Source: Gymnothorax reevesii
Taxonomy: Eukaryota; Chordata; Actinopteri; Anguilliformes; Muraenidae
Length of the DNA: 64,000 nt
Assembly (NCBI GenBank): GCA_029721435.1
Contig: CM056577.1
Span: forward strand, 118,418,219 to 118,482,218
Reading direction: 5' to 3'
Shown here: one piece after another, positions 46,628 to 59,186 of the stretch
Numbering within the stretch: position 1 is the stretch's first letter
Layout of the letters: every line of letters starts with the position of its first letter
Program-made: the position numbers and the translations under genes
Notes under the pieces: model-generated
What the model saw: the letters and a program-made list of their open reading frames with translations, nothing else
What the model was told of the DNA's origin: nothing
Databases searched by the model: none

Positions 46628-47886
46628 AGTGCTTTTCCACTACATGGTACCGGCTCTACTCTTCTCTGCTCTACTCTACTAGGCACCGGGTACTTTTTAG
46701 GGGTGGCTTTTCCATTAGAGGATTGTCCCTCCTCCGAGGTACCTGCTTGTCGTTGCGACGCAGCATATTACTACTGCGACGGCATCCTCAGTTATATCAA
46801 GTTTCCCTTTAATTACATCGATTTTGTTAAATATTTATGTGTTTAAATCAGGGCACTACCATCACCACGTTATGGCACTCAAGTCCGTGAGTGTTTCATT
46901 GTAATTTCTGTTTGACATTGTCCTGATGCATAGGATATCAGCTGGCGTTGTGTCCAAATACCTCCTAAAAACGCAAAGCAATGATATCCGTAAAAGGTAT
47001 AGAGTATTGATAGAAAACGGCAATATATTCTTAAGGCATTTGTGTAACATCAGTATTCCATAATGTAACTACAACCCCTGGCAAAAAATATGGAATCATC
47101 ACACAACAAAGATGTTAATTTACCTTTTTCCTTCATAACAAAGAAGCAAATAACACATATAACAAAACGATTATTGTTTATTATCTTGACACTCGGGCTT
47201 CACAAAACATTTCACCTTGAAATTGAAGGCAAAACACAGAGCAAATGTACAAATCGCAGGAGACGGCAGAGTATTAAAATTCATTGCCTTGCGATGCGTC
47301 ATCTCATCTGATATAACATTAAGACAAAAAAGATTAGTCAACACCCGTCTAGTTATTTTTCTGTGCAATTTTCTTTAAACCGGGGTAGCATGGCATAACT
47401 TTCTCAAAGGGAATTATTGAGGTGAACATAACTAGACATAATCCCATCACTTAATTTCGCCACGAATGGGATCACAGGCAAAGAGAAAGGCATTTCATGA
47501 ATGTAGCAGCTTTGGTGAACAAGCGAAACCATGTTTGAAAGGTAAGGCAACGCACAGCATATCAAACAAGTAGCCTAAAACAATATAATTCGATGATCAT
47601 AATAACTACGCTAATCTTGAGACTCTTCAATCTAACTCGAATGAGATGTTCCGAGGTTGACTACGGAGTCGTGTTTCACTGTGACTATTCTCTCTGACCA
47701 ATCAGTGGGCAGCAATGTTGCACATTACATTTTAGTACCTACTAGTACCTGGTCGGCCATTTTTTGGAACCCCTGGAGAGCACGTACCAGAAAAAGAACC
47801 AACTGGTACTTTTTTCCTAATGGAAAAGCAAAAGAGGTAAGTAGAGTAGAATAGAGTTGAGCCGGTACCGTGAAGTGGAAAGCGCC
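46628..47886. mobile_element. DNA transposon with paired terminal and subterminal inverted repeats
   Basis: The left end gtgcttttccactacatggt and the right end, inverted (ggcgctttccacttcacggt), both run into accggctc. A second inverted pair lies inside (gcttttccattag near 46708 and ctaatggaaaagc near 47817). The body of about 1.26 kb carries no transposase and contains the Tc1-type end at 47070. Superfamily undetermined. Confidence 0.65.
47070..47120. mobile_element. Left end of a Tc1-type element (CAACCCCTGGCAAAAA)
   Basis: caacccctggcaaaaaatat follows TA at 47068-47069. It is the characteristic end of a fish Tc1/mariner family, but no matching right end was found in the following kilobase. 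Confidence 0.5.
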
Positions 47887-48348
47887 AATTTGAGTGAGTC
47901 GGCTCAACAAACCCTGAACTCGCAATCAGAGATAATTGGTACCACAACGGTGGTTGTAATCTTTCTTTGTTAATTTCCTTTTTGTGCTTTCAACATTGTA
48001 GGTGCTGTCAACAGAAAAGTGTTTCATGTGCCAATTGCCAGTATATGCATTCACACAATGATGGATTGCGTGCTGTACGTTCCCCGAGGACATTATCCCT
48101 GATCCAGAATCAGTAACACTGCGGGTTACCCCCCACTCTCACACTCTCTCCACCCACTTTGTAAATAATTTATCAGCTACAGCTCATTACTAAACTTGTA
48201 CTTCATATTATTGCGTGAGCTTTGCCCTATTTTGCACCCCTTTCTTGGGCCCACATTCTCAAACAGCACTTGGCGGCCCAGCCATATATTAGGTAGCACC
48301 TAGTCTTGTTCAGGTCGTACAACACTCGTTTTTGGAGAAAAACATCAA
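47887..48348. other. No gene seen
   Basis: Spacer between two transposons, unassigned. Confidence 0.4.
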
Positions 48349-50580
48349 CAACCCCAGTTCTGAAATAGTTGGGACAAAGTGTAAATTGTGAATAAAATCA
48401 AAATGCAATGACTTTCAGATCACATGATATGCTATTTACAATAGAACATAGATAACATTTCAAATGTTGAAACTGAGACATTTTACTTTTTTACCCACAA
48501 AATGAGCTTATTTCAAATTTTCTGGCTGCAACAGGTCTCAAAAGAGTTGGGACACAGCCAGGTAAAAAAGGACTGAAAAGCAATTCATATATAAGAGCAT
48601 CAGCTGAAAGAACATTTAGCAGGTAATTAAGTTAAATGGCATGAGGTGTGTAACATGATTGGCTATAAAAGGGATGTCTTAGAGAGGCTGAGTCTCCCAG
48701 AAGTAAAGATGGCCAGAGGCTCTCCGACCTGTGAAGGCTTGCGTAAAAAAATTGTGGAATACTTTAAAAACAATGTTCCTCAACGTCAAATTGCAAAGGC
48801 TTTGAAGGTCTCATCATTGACAGTGCAAACATCATCAAAAGATTCAGAAAAACTGGAAAAATCTCTTTGCATAATGAAAAAGGCCGAAGACGTTTACTGG
48901 ATGCCTTTGATCTTCATGCCCTCAGACGCCACTGCATCACTCACCGGCATGATTCTGTCATTGACATTACTAAATGGGCCCAGGAATACTTCAAGAAACC
49001 ACTGTCTGTAAACACAGTCTGCCATGCCATCCATAGATGCCCCCTAAAACTCAATCATGCAAAAAGGAGGCCACTGTTGCGCATGATCCAGAAGCGCCGC
49101 CGTGTTCTGTGGGCCAAGGCTCATTTTAAAAGAACTGTAGTAAAGTGGCAAAAGGTTCTTTGGTCAGACGAGTCAAAATTTGACATTCTTGTTGGAAATC
49201 ATGGGTGTCGTATCCTCCGGGCTTAAGAGGAGAAAGACCACCCCTCCTGTTATCAGCATTCAGTTCAAAAGCCAGCATCTCTGATGGTATGGGGATGCAT
49301 TAGTGCATATGGTGTTGGACCCTTGTCTTGTCATGTCATGTTTTAAAAAGCACCATGAATGCTGAAAGGTATATAAAGGTTTTAGAGCAGCTTATGCCCC
49401 GCTCCAGATGATATCTATTCCAGGGAAGGCCTTGTGTATTTCAGCAGGACAATGCAAAACCACATACTGCAGCTATTACAAAAGCATGGCTTCATTGTGG
49501 AAGAGTCCGTGTGCTGAACTGGCCTGCCTGCAGTCCTGATCTTTCACCAATTGAGAACATTAGGCACAGAATTAAATGAAAAGTCCATCAAAGGAGACCC
49601 AAAACTCTCCAGCAGCTGGAAGCCTATATTAAACAAGATTGGGATCAAATTCCAATGGCTAAACCCAAGAAACTTGTCTCCTCAATGCCCAGACGCCTCC
49701 ATTCTGTGTTTAAAAAAAGAGGGGATGCTACACCATGGTAAACAGGCCCCGGTCCCAACTTTTTTCACACCTGTAGCTGTGGAATCAATTCAATATTGAT
49801 TTACTTGTTTGCTTTATTATTAATTGTTTATCCTTGCTTGTTCTTGCTCATTTTACATATTAGTTGTATATCCTTGCTTGTTTTTGAATAACCTAGGTTT
49901 TTGCGTAACTGTAGTTTCTACAATCTGGCCAATGTTGAAGTAAAAAGCGTCATTGCGTATGGTTTATCTAGAACCGTGCGGTCCTGACGGACCCTTACAA
50001 GCCAAGATGTTCTTTTTCTCTCTAAGTTTATGTGTTTTCAGGAGAAGGGGTACCAGGAGAGCCTGAGACGCCAAAAACATAAGCCCAGGAGGTGACAAGA
50101 AGAAACCATCTGTCTTCTCTGAGCTGTTTACGCATACTTCAGGGTCAGCTTGACGTGGGCTGCGTGCGTCTGCAAGAACATTCCAATTAATACCATGATG
50201 CGTACATCAGCTTGGGGGAGGAAGTTGTCAAGATGGACTCTTACTTATACACCAGCGAGAAAGAACTCTCTTTGTCTTTGTCCTGCTGCTGTAACTTGGA
50301 CCTTACGTGCGCACGTAATAAAGGATCATATTTACTCTCATCTATCTCAGTCTGATTTCTTTCAGGAATACAATTTTAAATTTCTACAACAGTAGCAGCC
50401 ATCAAATTTTAAATGAGCTCATTTTGTGGATAAAATTGTAAAATTTGTCAGTTTCAAAATTTGCTATGTTATCTCTGGCCTATTGTGAATAAAATACTGT
50501 CTGGTGTGATTTGAAAGTCAGTGCGTTTTGATTTTATTCTCAATTTTCACTTTGTTCCAACTTTTTCAGAATTGGGGTTG
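48349..50580 (+). mobile_element. Tc1-like transposon, family 2, interrupted by a solo LTR
   Basis: The left end caaccccagttctgaaatag and the right end cagaattggggttg bound a copy that is about 1.6 kb once the LTR (614 bp plus 5-bp duplication) is removed. The plus-strand transposase starts at ATG 48646. It keeps the helix-turn-helix ([14 protein letters not shown]), then shifts to the frame 48867-49226 carrying LWSDESKF, and later has ACSPDLSPIEN near 49525. Multiple frameshifts make it inactive. Confidence 0.9.
49778..50391 (+). repeat. Solo LTR of a retrovirus-like element, 614 bp
   Basis: It starts TGTGGAA and ends CTACAACA. The flanks gtagc (49773-49777 and 50392-50396) are an exact 5-bp target duplication. 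A poly(A) signal AATAAA at 50317-50322 is overlapped by a perfect 16-bp palindrome (50303-50318), and a T-rich U5-like tail follows. No internal coding region remains. It probably arose by recombination between two LTRs. It lies inside the right part of a Tc1 copy and is therefore younger than it. Confidence 0.9.
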
Positions 50581-50762
50581 TAATATCACACTATTATATC
50601 CTGTGTTACCCAAAAAAAAAAAATGAAAAGATAACAGCCATAATGACTGAAATAGATTCATAGATTTGATTGAAAATGAAAATAGCAAGAACATTCTGGA
50701 ACTGTAAGGATATCATATAACCACATAACCATTGCAACCAATAAACATGGTCCTCGCTGCTA

Positions 50763-50828
50763 TATCATTGCATTTTGATTTTATTAACAATTTAAACTCC
50801 GTCCCAACTATTTTGGAATTGGGGTTGT
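50763..50828. mobile_element. Orphan right end of a family-2 Tc1
   Basis: attgcattttgattttatta runs into cgtcccaactattttggaat and tggggttgt, the right inverted repeat of the family-2 copies. The rest is missing. Confidence 0.75.
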
Positions 50829-51293
50829 CTGAAATGAAAGCCATTAAAAAGCAGAAGGGTAAGAATATAAAGAACATGGAGGGACCAGAGAAAAAAGAGG
50901 TCAGAAACTAGTCAAAGGAAATGAGCTCGGAGACTCAGAGTTGCTTATCTTAAGCAATTTAATACTTGTATTTTGGACAAACAACCACCCCACAGAGTTC
51001 AGCTCAGGATGCCAATCATCTCAGAGATTACATCACTAACAAGGGGTTCTATTCAAAGCATGTGTGCTCAAAACATTTGAGTTTGATTACTGTGGCTTAT
51101 CTTGATGCCATACATCATCATTGTAATGATTGATCACATCATGTTTCAGGCCCACATCTTTGTTTACACTGTGACATTGAAAGAGCTCATTAAATGAACA
51201 TCTTAGCCAGCTGCAGTGGTTATCTTGTGTGCTCTATTTTCCCTTCCCATTCAAGGACTAAAGGGGTGGGAGATGGGAACGCAAAACCAACCT
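50829..51293. other. No gene seen
   Basis: Unassigned spacer DNA. Confidence 0.4.
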
Positions 51294-51414
51294 GGGGTGC
51301 GTTTCCCAAAACCGTATTTGCTAACTAAGTAAGCAACTTTCACAGTTCGTCCATTCACGGTCAATGGGTCCAACTATGTAAGTTGGCATCTGTGATTTCG
51401 GGAAACACACCCCC
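51294..51414. mobile_element. Short MITE, GGGGTGCGTTTCCC ends (copy 1)
   Basis: ggggtgcgtttcccaaaacc and gatttcgggaaacacacccc form inverted ends of a 121-bp element. Its interior (gctaactaagtaagcaactt) matches a common fish short MITE type. Confidence 0.75.
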
Positions 51415-51618
51415 GGATGTAAGACTACTGTTGTGAGTAATAAGAGAGAGTGAGAAGGAGGAAGGGTAGGCATTCCTATCTAATTGCAAAAAAAGCAATC
51501 AGATTCTTAAAAGGGATGAAAGAAGAAAAGACAAAGAAAAAAAAGTAGAATGTGGTGTGCGTCTCCACCCTGCTCCACGGGGCAGACATAGATCTCATAT
51601 GAGTGGATCATAAAAATC

Positions 51619-52716
51619 TTAGTGCGTTTACATGCACAATTAAGTTGACCTATGGTTATAGCTCGATTAGGCCATTCAATCTGACTACTATCCTTGTCCC
51701 AATGTACATGCATAGTAGGGGAATAGGTTTATTGACCGAAGCATGTCCGTTTCTGCTACGAAAGGTGGCGATATGCCCCCTTTCAGTTTGTTTGTGTTGG
51801 ACTTTTTTTTTTTGGTTGACCTATTATATCACAGACCAAAGAATTGACAAGCTGGTTAGCTGGAGACAGACTGATAGCATGTTGAGTGGCAAAAACATGG
51901 ACAACTTTACGGCTCTGTACATTTTGGGCTATACATGCTTTTCATACAGTTGAGATGCACACTATCACTGATGATTATGGTGTTAGTCGAAGGCAGATGG
52001 TAACACTATATGCCCCTGGAGAGCTCTAACAGAGCGACCACTGCAATGCTTCACTTTGTGACCTCTCTACTACCCTGGGTTGCATTTCCCAAAATCATAG
52101 TTACTAAGTTAGCAACTTACATAGTTTGTGCACTCACAGTCAGTGTTTTCAACAGCGCAAGTCATCTGTGCTTTCAGGAAACCCACGCCCGGGCTTCCTG
52201 TGCATGTTGGATGCATGTCAGAAGCAAAGACTGGTGAGAGATAGTCATTTTGAAAGAGTTTCCCAATGGCAAGTGGAAGGGAAATTTTCAGATGATGTGC
52301 AGGTCATCCTATAAGTTATGTGGATTAATGGAAGAAATTAAGCGCCCTCAGGACGTGACCGTTTTGAGCGCCAATACCATTAGAGATCAGGAACAAACTT
52401 GCTAGTCAGGCAGAATACAGAGTTGTTGCTAATCAGTTTGTTGTTCACAGGTCCTCAGGACTTCCGGGTCAAAGACCTGCAGGATGAACTGTGGAGCATG
52501 CACAGAGCGCATGGTCCAGGTCAGATTGATTAAAGTGCGTACACGGAGAAGAAATCTGATTTGTAATTGTATTATCTGGGTTTGTTAGTTTGACTTTGAG
52601 AAGTTCAATTAAGTTTGATTCCAGTTGGACTAACATTTGTACTTGTATTTTAAACATTCGGTTTTAGTCGGACTAACACAATAAATCTATTTTTTTAATG
52701 GCTTGTAAACGCACTT
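51619..52716. mobile_element. Possible TIR element, AGTGCGTTTACA ends
   Basis: agtgcgtttacatgcac at the left and ttgtaaacgcact at the right are inverted. The subterminal parts (aattaagttgac and aattaagtttga) are not clearly paired. The MITE at 52077-52190 lies inside. It may be one element or two fragments. Confidence 0.45.
52077..52190. mobile_element. Short MITE, GGGTTGCATTTCCC ends (copy 2)
   Basis: Diverged second copy of the 51294-51414 type: gggttgcatttcccaaaatc at one end, ctttcaggaaacccacgccc at the other, and ttactaagttagcaactt between. Confidence 0.65.
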
Positions 52717-53704
52717 GGTGTCACAACCATCATGTAAATTCCTTCTGTGTCTCTTCCCATCAGGTGTTGTGATTGGTTTGCATCTCTTGTATTTTTCCAC
52801 CCTCGCCTGCATGTCATTACGTGGCTCTCCTCTGACGATCATGTGACGGGTATTCAAGTCCTTTGCGGTCATGCGGCGGTCATGTACGTCATTCTGAGAT
52901 ATTATGTTATCCTGAATTGTTTTGATGAGGTGAACTTCACCCACAATGGAGAAACTCCCTTTACGAAAGCAATGCAAACAAACTCTTGAGCGAGCTTCGC
53001 TGTGATCCATTAAGGACGTCAGTCATGGAAAGGCCTGTCTTCCACATGCTCTGGCTTTTATGAATGTAAGGTTATGTAACCTTTAAGCTGCATTTACTCC
53101 CAAGTAGGAATAATGATGAAAACGACGTGGGCATTACTTCCACTCCAGCTGAGGTAATGAAGGAAAAGGCCTATTATACATGATGTAATCAGCTGCCGAT
53201 TCTTCCTACCACACAAAAGGAGAGTTTTGGACTATTGGACTAAAGCTGACCAACATTTTGAGCAACATGATGGGTTATATTCAGGGATTTAATATTTTCA
53301 TATTTTTGACATGGTAACCATTTTGTATTTTCACCAATCTGACCCTGTGGTATGATTATCTAATAAGTCAAACTATCGAAAAAAAACAAAAAAAAACATG
53401 ATGACTTGCAATTATTAACCCCTTTTTTCGGATTTTGTAATTCAAGATGACTGCCACATAAAATATGGATTTTCTCCAAAAATTCCAAACAGATTTTTTT
53501 TTATTTTTGCATTTTCTTTATCTGCTCACTAAGACCTACAAAATGACACAGGTCTTGTTTCAGTATCTTTTTTTCAGACTTTCAAACACTTTAAACCCAG
53601 TGTGTTTGCTCAGTGTTGCTGGATTGTAAATTGTCATTTGTGTTAAGAAACCAGTCAGAATTGTTGGTGTAAAGTCTTTGTCTTTATTTAATGCAACTTG
53701 TACT
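52717..53704. other. No gene seen
   Basis: The frames at 52687-53010 overlap on opposite strands and carry no recognised domain. AT-rich thereafter. Confidence 0.4.
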
Positions 53705-53705
53705 A

Positions 53706-55308
53706 CAAAACCCAAAGCCAGTGAAGTTGGCACGTTATGTAAATCGTAGATAAAAACAGAATACAATGATTTGCAAATCCTTTTCAACTTATATTCAATT
53801 GAATACACTGCAAAGACAAGATGTTTAATGTTCAAACTGAGAAACTTTTTTTTTTTTTTTTTGCAAATAATCATTAGCTTAGAATTTAAAGGCAGCAACA
53901 CACAGCAAAAAAGTTGGCGCAGGGGCCTTTTTACCACTGCGTTACATCGCCTTTTCTTTTAACAACACTCAGTTAACGTTTGGGAACTGAGGAGACCAAT
54001 TTTTGAAACTTTTCAGGTGGAACTCTTTCCCATTCCTGCTTAATGTACAGCTTAAGTTGTTCAACAGTCCGGGGTCTCCGTTGTCGTATTTACGCTTCAT
54101 AATGCACCACACATTTTCAATGGGAGACAGGTCTGGACTACAGGCAGGCCAGTCTAGTACCCACACTCTTTTACTACGGCACCATGCTGTTGTAACACGT
54201 GCAGAATGTGGCTTGGCATTGTCTTGCTGAAATAAGCAGGGGCATCCATGAAAAAGACATTGCTTGGATGGCAACATATGTTGCTCCAAAACCTGTATGT
54301 ACCTTTCAGAATTAATGGTGCCTTCACATATGTGTAAGTTGCCCATGCCTTGGGCACTAATACACCCCCATACCATCACAGATGCTGGCTTTTGAACTTT
54401 GCGCCTAAAACAGTCCCGATGGTTCTTTTCCTCTTTGGTCCGGAGGACAAGACGTCAACAGTTTCCAAAAACAATTCGAAATGTGGACTCGTCAGACCAC
54501 AGAACACTTTTCCACTTTGCATCAGTCCATCTTAGATGAGCTTGGGCCCAGCGAAGCCGGCGGCGTTTCTGGGTGCTGTTGATAAATGGCTTTCGCTTTG
54601 CATTGTAGAGTTTTAACTTGCACTTGCAGATGTAGCGACGAACTGAAGTTACTGACAGTGGTTTTCTGAAGCGTTCCTGAGCCCATGTGGTGATGTCCTT
54701 TACACACTGATGTCGGTTTTAGATGCAGTGCCGCCTGTGGGATCGACGGTCACGGGCATTCAATGTTGGTTTTCGGCCTTGTCGCTTACATGCAGTGATT
54801 TCTCCAGAACCTTTTGACGATATTACGGACCGTAGATGATGAAATCCCTAAATTTCTTGCAATAGCTTGTTGAGGAATGTTGTTTTTAAACTGTTCGACA
54901 ATCACCTCACGCATTTGTTCACTAAGTGGTGACTCTTTCCCCATCCTTGTTTGTGAATGACTGAGCATTTCAGTGAAGCTGCTTTTATACCCAATCATGG
55001 CACCCACCTGTTCCCAATTAGCCCGTTCACCAGTGGAATGTTCCAAATAAGTGTTTGATGAGCATTCCTCAACTCTCTCAGTCTTTTTGCCACTTGTGCC
55101 AGCTTTTTTGAAACATGTTGCAGGCATCAAATTCCAAATGAGCAAATATTTGCAAAAAATTACAAAGTTTACCTGTTCGAACATTAAGTAACTTGTCTTT
55201 GCAGTGAATTCAATTAAATATAGGTTGAAAAGGATTTGCAAATCATTGTATTCTGTTTTTATTTACGATTTACACAACGAGCCAGCTTCACTGGTTTTGG
55301 GTTTTGTG
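53706..55308 (-). mobile_element. Tc1-like transposon, family 3, full length
   Basis: The ends caaaacccaaagccagtgaa and ggttttgggttttgt (right) bound about 1.6 kb with long inverted repeats. The minus-strand transposase is in pieces. 55241-54786 has the helix-turn-helix (IPQQAIARNLGISSS). 54707-54522 has the linker. 54379-53969 has MVWGCIS, QQDNAKPHSA and DLSPIENVW. The spacing between that Asp and Glu is 34 residues, so this is a DD34E Tc1-type enzyme. Frame changes make it inactive. Confidence 0.92.
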
Positions 55309-55654
55309 TAATGACAGCAGTTCCTGAAAACCTTTCTCGTAACTTAGTTAATTAAAACAATCTTCCGATCCTAATTGGGTCCAGGGTTGGGACTGCGTTC
55401 AAGTTAACCCAGGTCCAGCTCATTTGTCAGTCCAGTTTAATTGGAAGAAGCTCCCAAGCCTAATCAGGGTCAAGGATCTACATTCTGGTAAACTCTTCCA
55501 AGTATGTTCCTCTGTCCAGTTTATTAGGAATGAGCACCCAATTCTTCTACAAACATCAGAATTGGAACCTAGTTCCCCATAAGCTACTCCATCTTCCAGT
55601 GGGGCAGTTCAGTACTCGCTAAATCCGCAGTCCACCTGGTTGAAACCCAGGAAG
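55309..55654. other. No gene seen
   Basis: Spacer DNA; the recurring caattc and cagttt words do not form a repeat. Confidence 0.4.
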
Positions 55655-56760
55655 CCACTAGCTGATGATTGACAGCTCAGCTTTGCCTGTAACATCTTCT
55701 AGAAACAATACAGCAATGACCTTGGTCAGAGTAACAAAAAAAAAAACCTCATGTTGGCAGCTAATTCTGGAATTCTGGACACCTCAGACACTCGTTATTG
55801 TGAATCTTAGTGCAGATTTTGACATTGTCAATCAAACCATCCTCTTGCAACATCTGGATAGCCTTGCTAGTCTGTCTGATGCCGCCCTCTTCTAGTTCAA
55901 CTTATATCAATCAAACTGCCACCAATTTTATTTCGTCAGTAGTTTCCAGTCCCGCTTTTCCACAGTGCTCATGGTGTGCCCCAGGGCTCAGTCTATGGTT
56001 CCCTGCTGTTCACTGCATATATGCTCCCCATCAGCTACATAATCCTCTCTTGTGTCCTCAGTTTCTGTCTATATACAGATGTTACTCAAATTTCCATCTG
56101 TGCCTGCATCACATCTGTCCTGGCCTCTCTGCCTTCAGGACATTAATATGGACGTAAATTCGTATTTTACGACTCAACAAAAAGCAGAGCTAGTCATGAA
56201 AAATCACACTTTAATAACCTCAGTTACTTCTTCCCCATCATTGAGGATACAGAGGTCATGACTTCACCCTCGTCAAAAACTTGGGGTCTTCCATGACTCG
56301 ACTCTGTCATTTAAAAATCACAAAAACAAAATGTATCTGCTCCATCCTCTGCTGTCTTTTACTGATGCATGGTCATATATGCTCGCAATTGCTCCCAGCT
56401 GGACTGCTGTAATGACCTCATTGCTCTCTCCTTTCATTTGTTTGACAGGCTGCATCACCCCATCTGCCTTTCACATCAAATCACTCCTATGCTACATGAT
56501 CTTCACTGGTTATCTATCAGCAGATGACTGACTCCAGTGCATGGCTGATCAATTACGAAGCTCCACACGACTTTGTCCGAGCCTACTTGAGTGAACTCCT
56601 TCAGTTTAACTGTCCTGTCCATTTTTCTAACTCAAACCAGCCTCAGAAGCACGGGAGACAGAGATTTCCCCACCACTGCTCACCATTTCTGGAACCCAAA
56701 ACATCAGAGAGGCTGAGAATGTTGACCATTTTAAGGACTGAAAGACATGCTGGACATTTC
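55655..56760 (+). pseudogene. L2-like LINE reverse transcriptase relic
   Basis: Degenerate remains in all three frames follow the order of an L2-type reverse transcriptase. NLSADFDIVNQTILLQHL (55801 on) corresponds to the DLSAAFDTVNH box. A VPQGS-like box follows in another frame (cccagggctcagt, about 55980). A tatacagatgttactcaaat stretch (about 56072) stands where the YADDTQ motif would be. The C-terminal KHGRQRFPHHCSPFLEP (56640 on) matches the usual end. Stops are frequent. The sense strand is plus. Confidence 0.7.
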
Positions 56761-57235
56761 CAGTGTGTGGGGGTGAATGTGCGTGTACATGAACATGTGA
56801 GTATCTAAGATGGATGACAACTGCTGGTAACCTGACTCTGTGAATGACTTTGGAACCCTTCTGACCAAAGGGTATAACATAGGCCAACTTCTTTTCTTTC
56901 GGGCATCAAGGCCGAGGAGACACACAATGTCCACATATGTGGAGTATATGTAAACTCAAGTATACAGTATGATTTATTCCTCTATAAATGAATAATGAGC
57001 ATACCATCAGAGGGTTAACCTGCGTCATTGACCCACAGCGCCAACGTCAGCCTAGCCAATGCCCAGGGAAAAAATGGTCTCGCATGTAAAATAAATAATG
57101 TAGGCTACTTTTCTCAAACAGATGCATGAATTCACAGATAAATGTCTCAGACGCTGATTCGAAGATATGTATTCTCAAGGATCACAAGAGATAAAATCAT
57201 GAATATTGTTACATACATACTTAGGACTTGTATAC
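56761..57235. other. No gene seen
   Basis: Spacer DNA. Confidence 0.4.
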
Positions 57236-57422
57236 TCATAAATGTGGACTCATCAGACCACAGCACACTGTTCCTCTTTGCTTCAGCCCATTTCAGATGA
57301 GCTTGGGCCCAGAGAAGCTGGCATCGTTTCTGGGTGTTGTTGATATATGGCTTTCGCTTTGCAAAGTAGAGTTTTAACTTGCACTTGTAGATGTAGTGAT
57401 GAACTGTGTTAACTGACAATGG
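57236..57422 (-). mobile_element. Tc1-like transposon, family 3, left fragment
   Basis: The minus-strand frame 57419-57147 encodes SVNTVHHYIYKCKLKLYFAK and LWSDES, the middle of a family-3 transposase. It is truncated at the left, and a LINE insertion interrupts it at the right. It continues at 59187. Confidence 0.82.
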
Positions 57423-59186
57423 TTTATTTATTTCTCATAGGATGACCCACGGGCACAAGTCCCATTCACGGGCTCCGACAAACACATTAAACACGCACAA
57501 ACTTAACATGTGACACAAGTAAGGCAAAAATTAAAAACAAATACAGCCTAATAAAATATACATTGATAGAAATATTTACATGTATATCTAAAATATACAT
57601 ATATAGAATTCTATATAATACATATTCTTTAGGGGTATAACGGTAACTGAGAGAAGCTGAAGAATTAAAACAAAATATCATGAAGTTTGCATAAAAAAGC
57701 AGAATGTCCAAGGCAACTCTTCTTAAATTAAAAAGCTTTTATTAAACAGCTAGTTCATATTTGAACTCACAGAAGTTACATAAAAATTTTACAAATTTTC
57801 TCTGTACCCACTTTAGTCTGTCAATATTACCTTGCTGCCACGGATTCCATACAGTGGAGCAGTATTCAAGATGACTCTGTACATGTGCAGCATACAGAGA
57901 TACAACAGTTTTACAGCTACTAAAAGACACAGTATTTCTCTTAATAAATCCCAGCATTCGGAAGCTTCTATTAACAACTTTCTGAACATGAGTATTAAAA
58001 TTCAAGTCCGATGATAATATCACACCAAGGTCCTTCACATTGTCCACTCTGGATAATTCTGTATCACCAATGATATATGAATAAAATATCTTGTTTTTCT
58101 TGTTTGTAAATGAAATAACAGTGCATTTCATGATATTAAGATATAGCTTCCAAACTTGACACCAAATGAGCAGTCTATCAATATCTTCCTGCAGTTGTAT
58201 ACAGTCTTGTGTGCTCGAGATTGTTTTATAGAATTTTGCATTGTCTGCATATAGTAAACATTTAGAATTTAAGCATACATCCGGTTGGTCATTGACAAAG
58301 AGTACAAACATCAACAGTCCCAGTAAAGATCCCTGAGGTACACCTGAAGTGACATTAACCCATGACGAGCGCGGGCCATTTAACACGACCCGTTGAACAC
58401 CTGGCCTCAGGTAACTTTCAAGCCACATCAGATGAAAACCACAGGAAACCATAAGACTTAACCATATGGATGAATAATTTGTGGCTGACCGTATCAAAAG
58501 CTTTTGGAAAATCCATATAAACGGCATCCACTTGTAGTTTCTTGTTAAAACAATCTGAAAGAAAATCAACGTAAGAGACCAGATTTGTTTGAGTACTACG
58601 ATTTTTCACAAAGCCATCTTGACAGTTGGACAAAAGATGTTTATGATCGTGCATACGCACATGGATTAACTTTTTGAATACCTTGCTTATGATTGATAAC
58701 GATGAAATAGGCCTGTAATTTGCAACATTATTTCTGTCACCACTTTTTAATACAGGCTCAACACGTTTGAAGGATGAAGGGAAAATCTCTTCTGTCAACG
58801 ACCTGTTAAATATAATTGATAACGTTACAGAAAGTTCATTGGCACAGTTTTTAAGAAAAATTCCAGAAACATTATCAGGTCCAATTGCTTTGTTGGCATT
58901 CAGTTCTAGCAGTTCATTTGCCACAAGATCACGGGTAACCAAGAAACCGTGGAAAATGTCCGCTGTATGGTCAGCCACAAATGGAAGCTCGACAGTGTCC
59001 ACATCTGTGATGAACACCGATTTTAAAAAAGTCATTAAACAGATTTGCACAATCCACCGGCTTGTCTGCTGTCACACCGATATAATTCACTGACTTAGGA
59101 ATAGACGACGACTTGTTTTTAGTCTCTATATATCCCCGCAGTTATTTTGGGTTTTTATGTATATCTTGAGTGTGTTTAGACCAAAG
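57423..59186 (-). mobile_element. 5'-truncated LINE with reverse transcriptase, inserted in Tc1
   Basis: Minus-strand frames 59050-58418 and 58569-57742 together form about 430 residues of a reverse transcriptase of the jockey/CR1-like group. The first has NANKAIGPDNVSG, NYRPISSLS and MDFPKAFDTVSH. The second has TSGVPQGSLLG, the active-site box as YADN instead of YADD, and NVKDLGVI. The change of frame at about 58420-58570 and YADN show it is inactive. The 3' end near 57423 has an AAATAAATAAA tail (minus strand). The endonuclease domain is missing. It interrupts a Tc1 copy, so it moved later. Confidence 0.87.

Noticed and set aside
57742..58569. 275-codon frame as a functional reverse transcriptase
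   Set aside because: The active site is YADN and the N-terminal part is in another frame.
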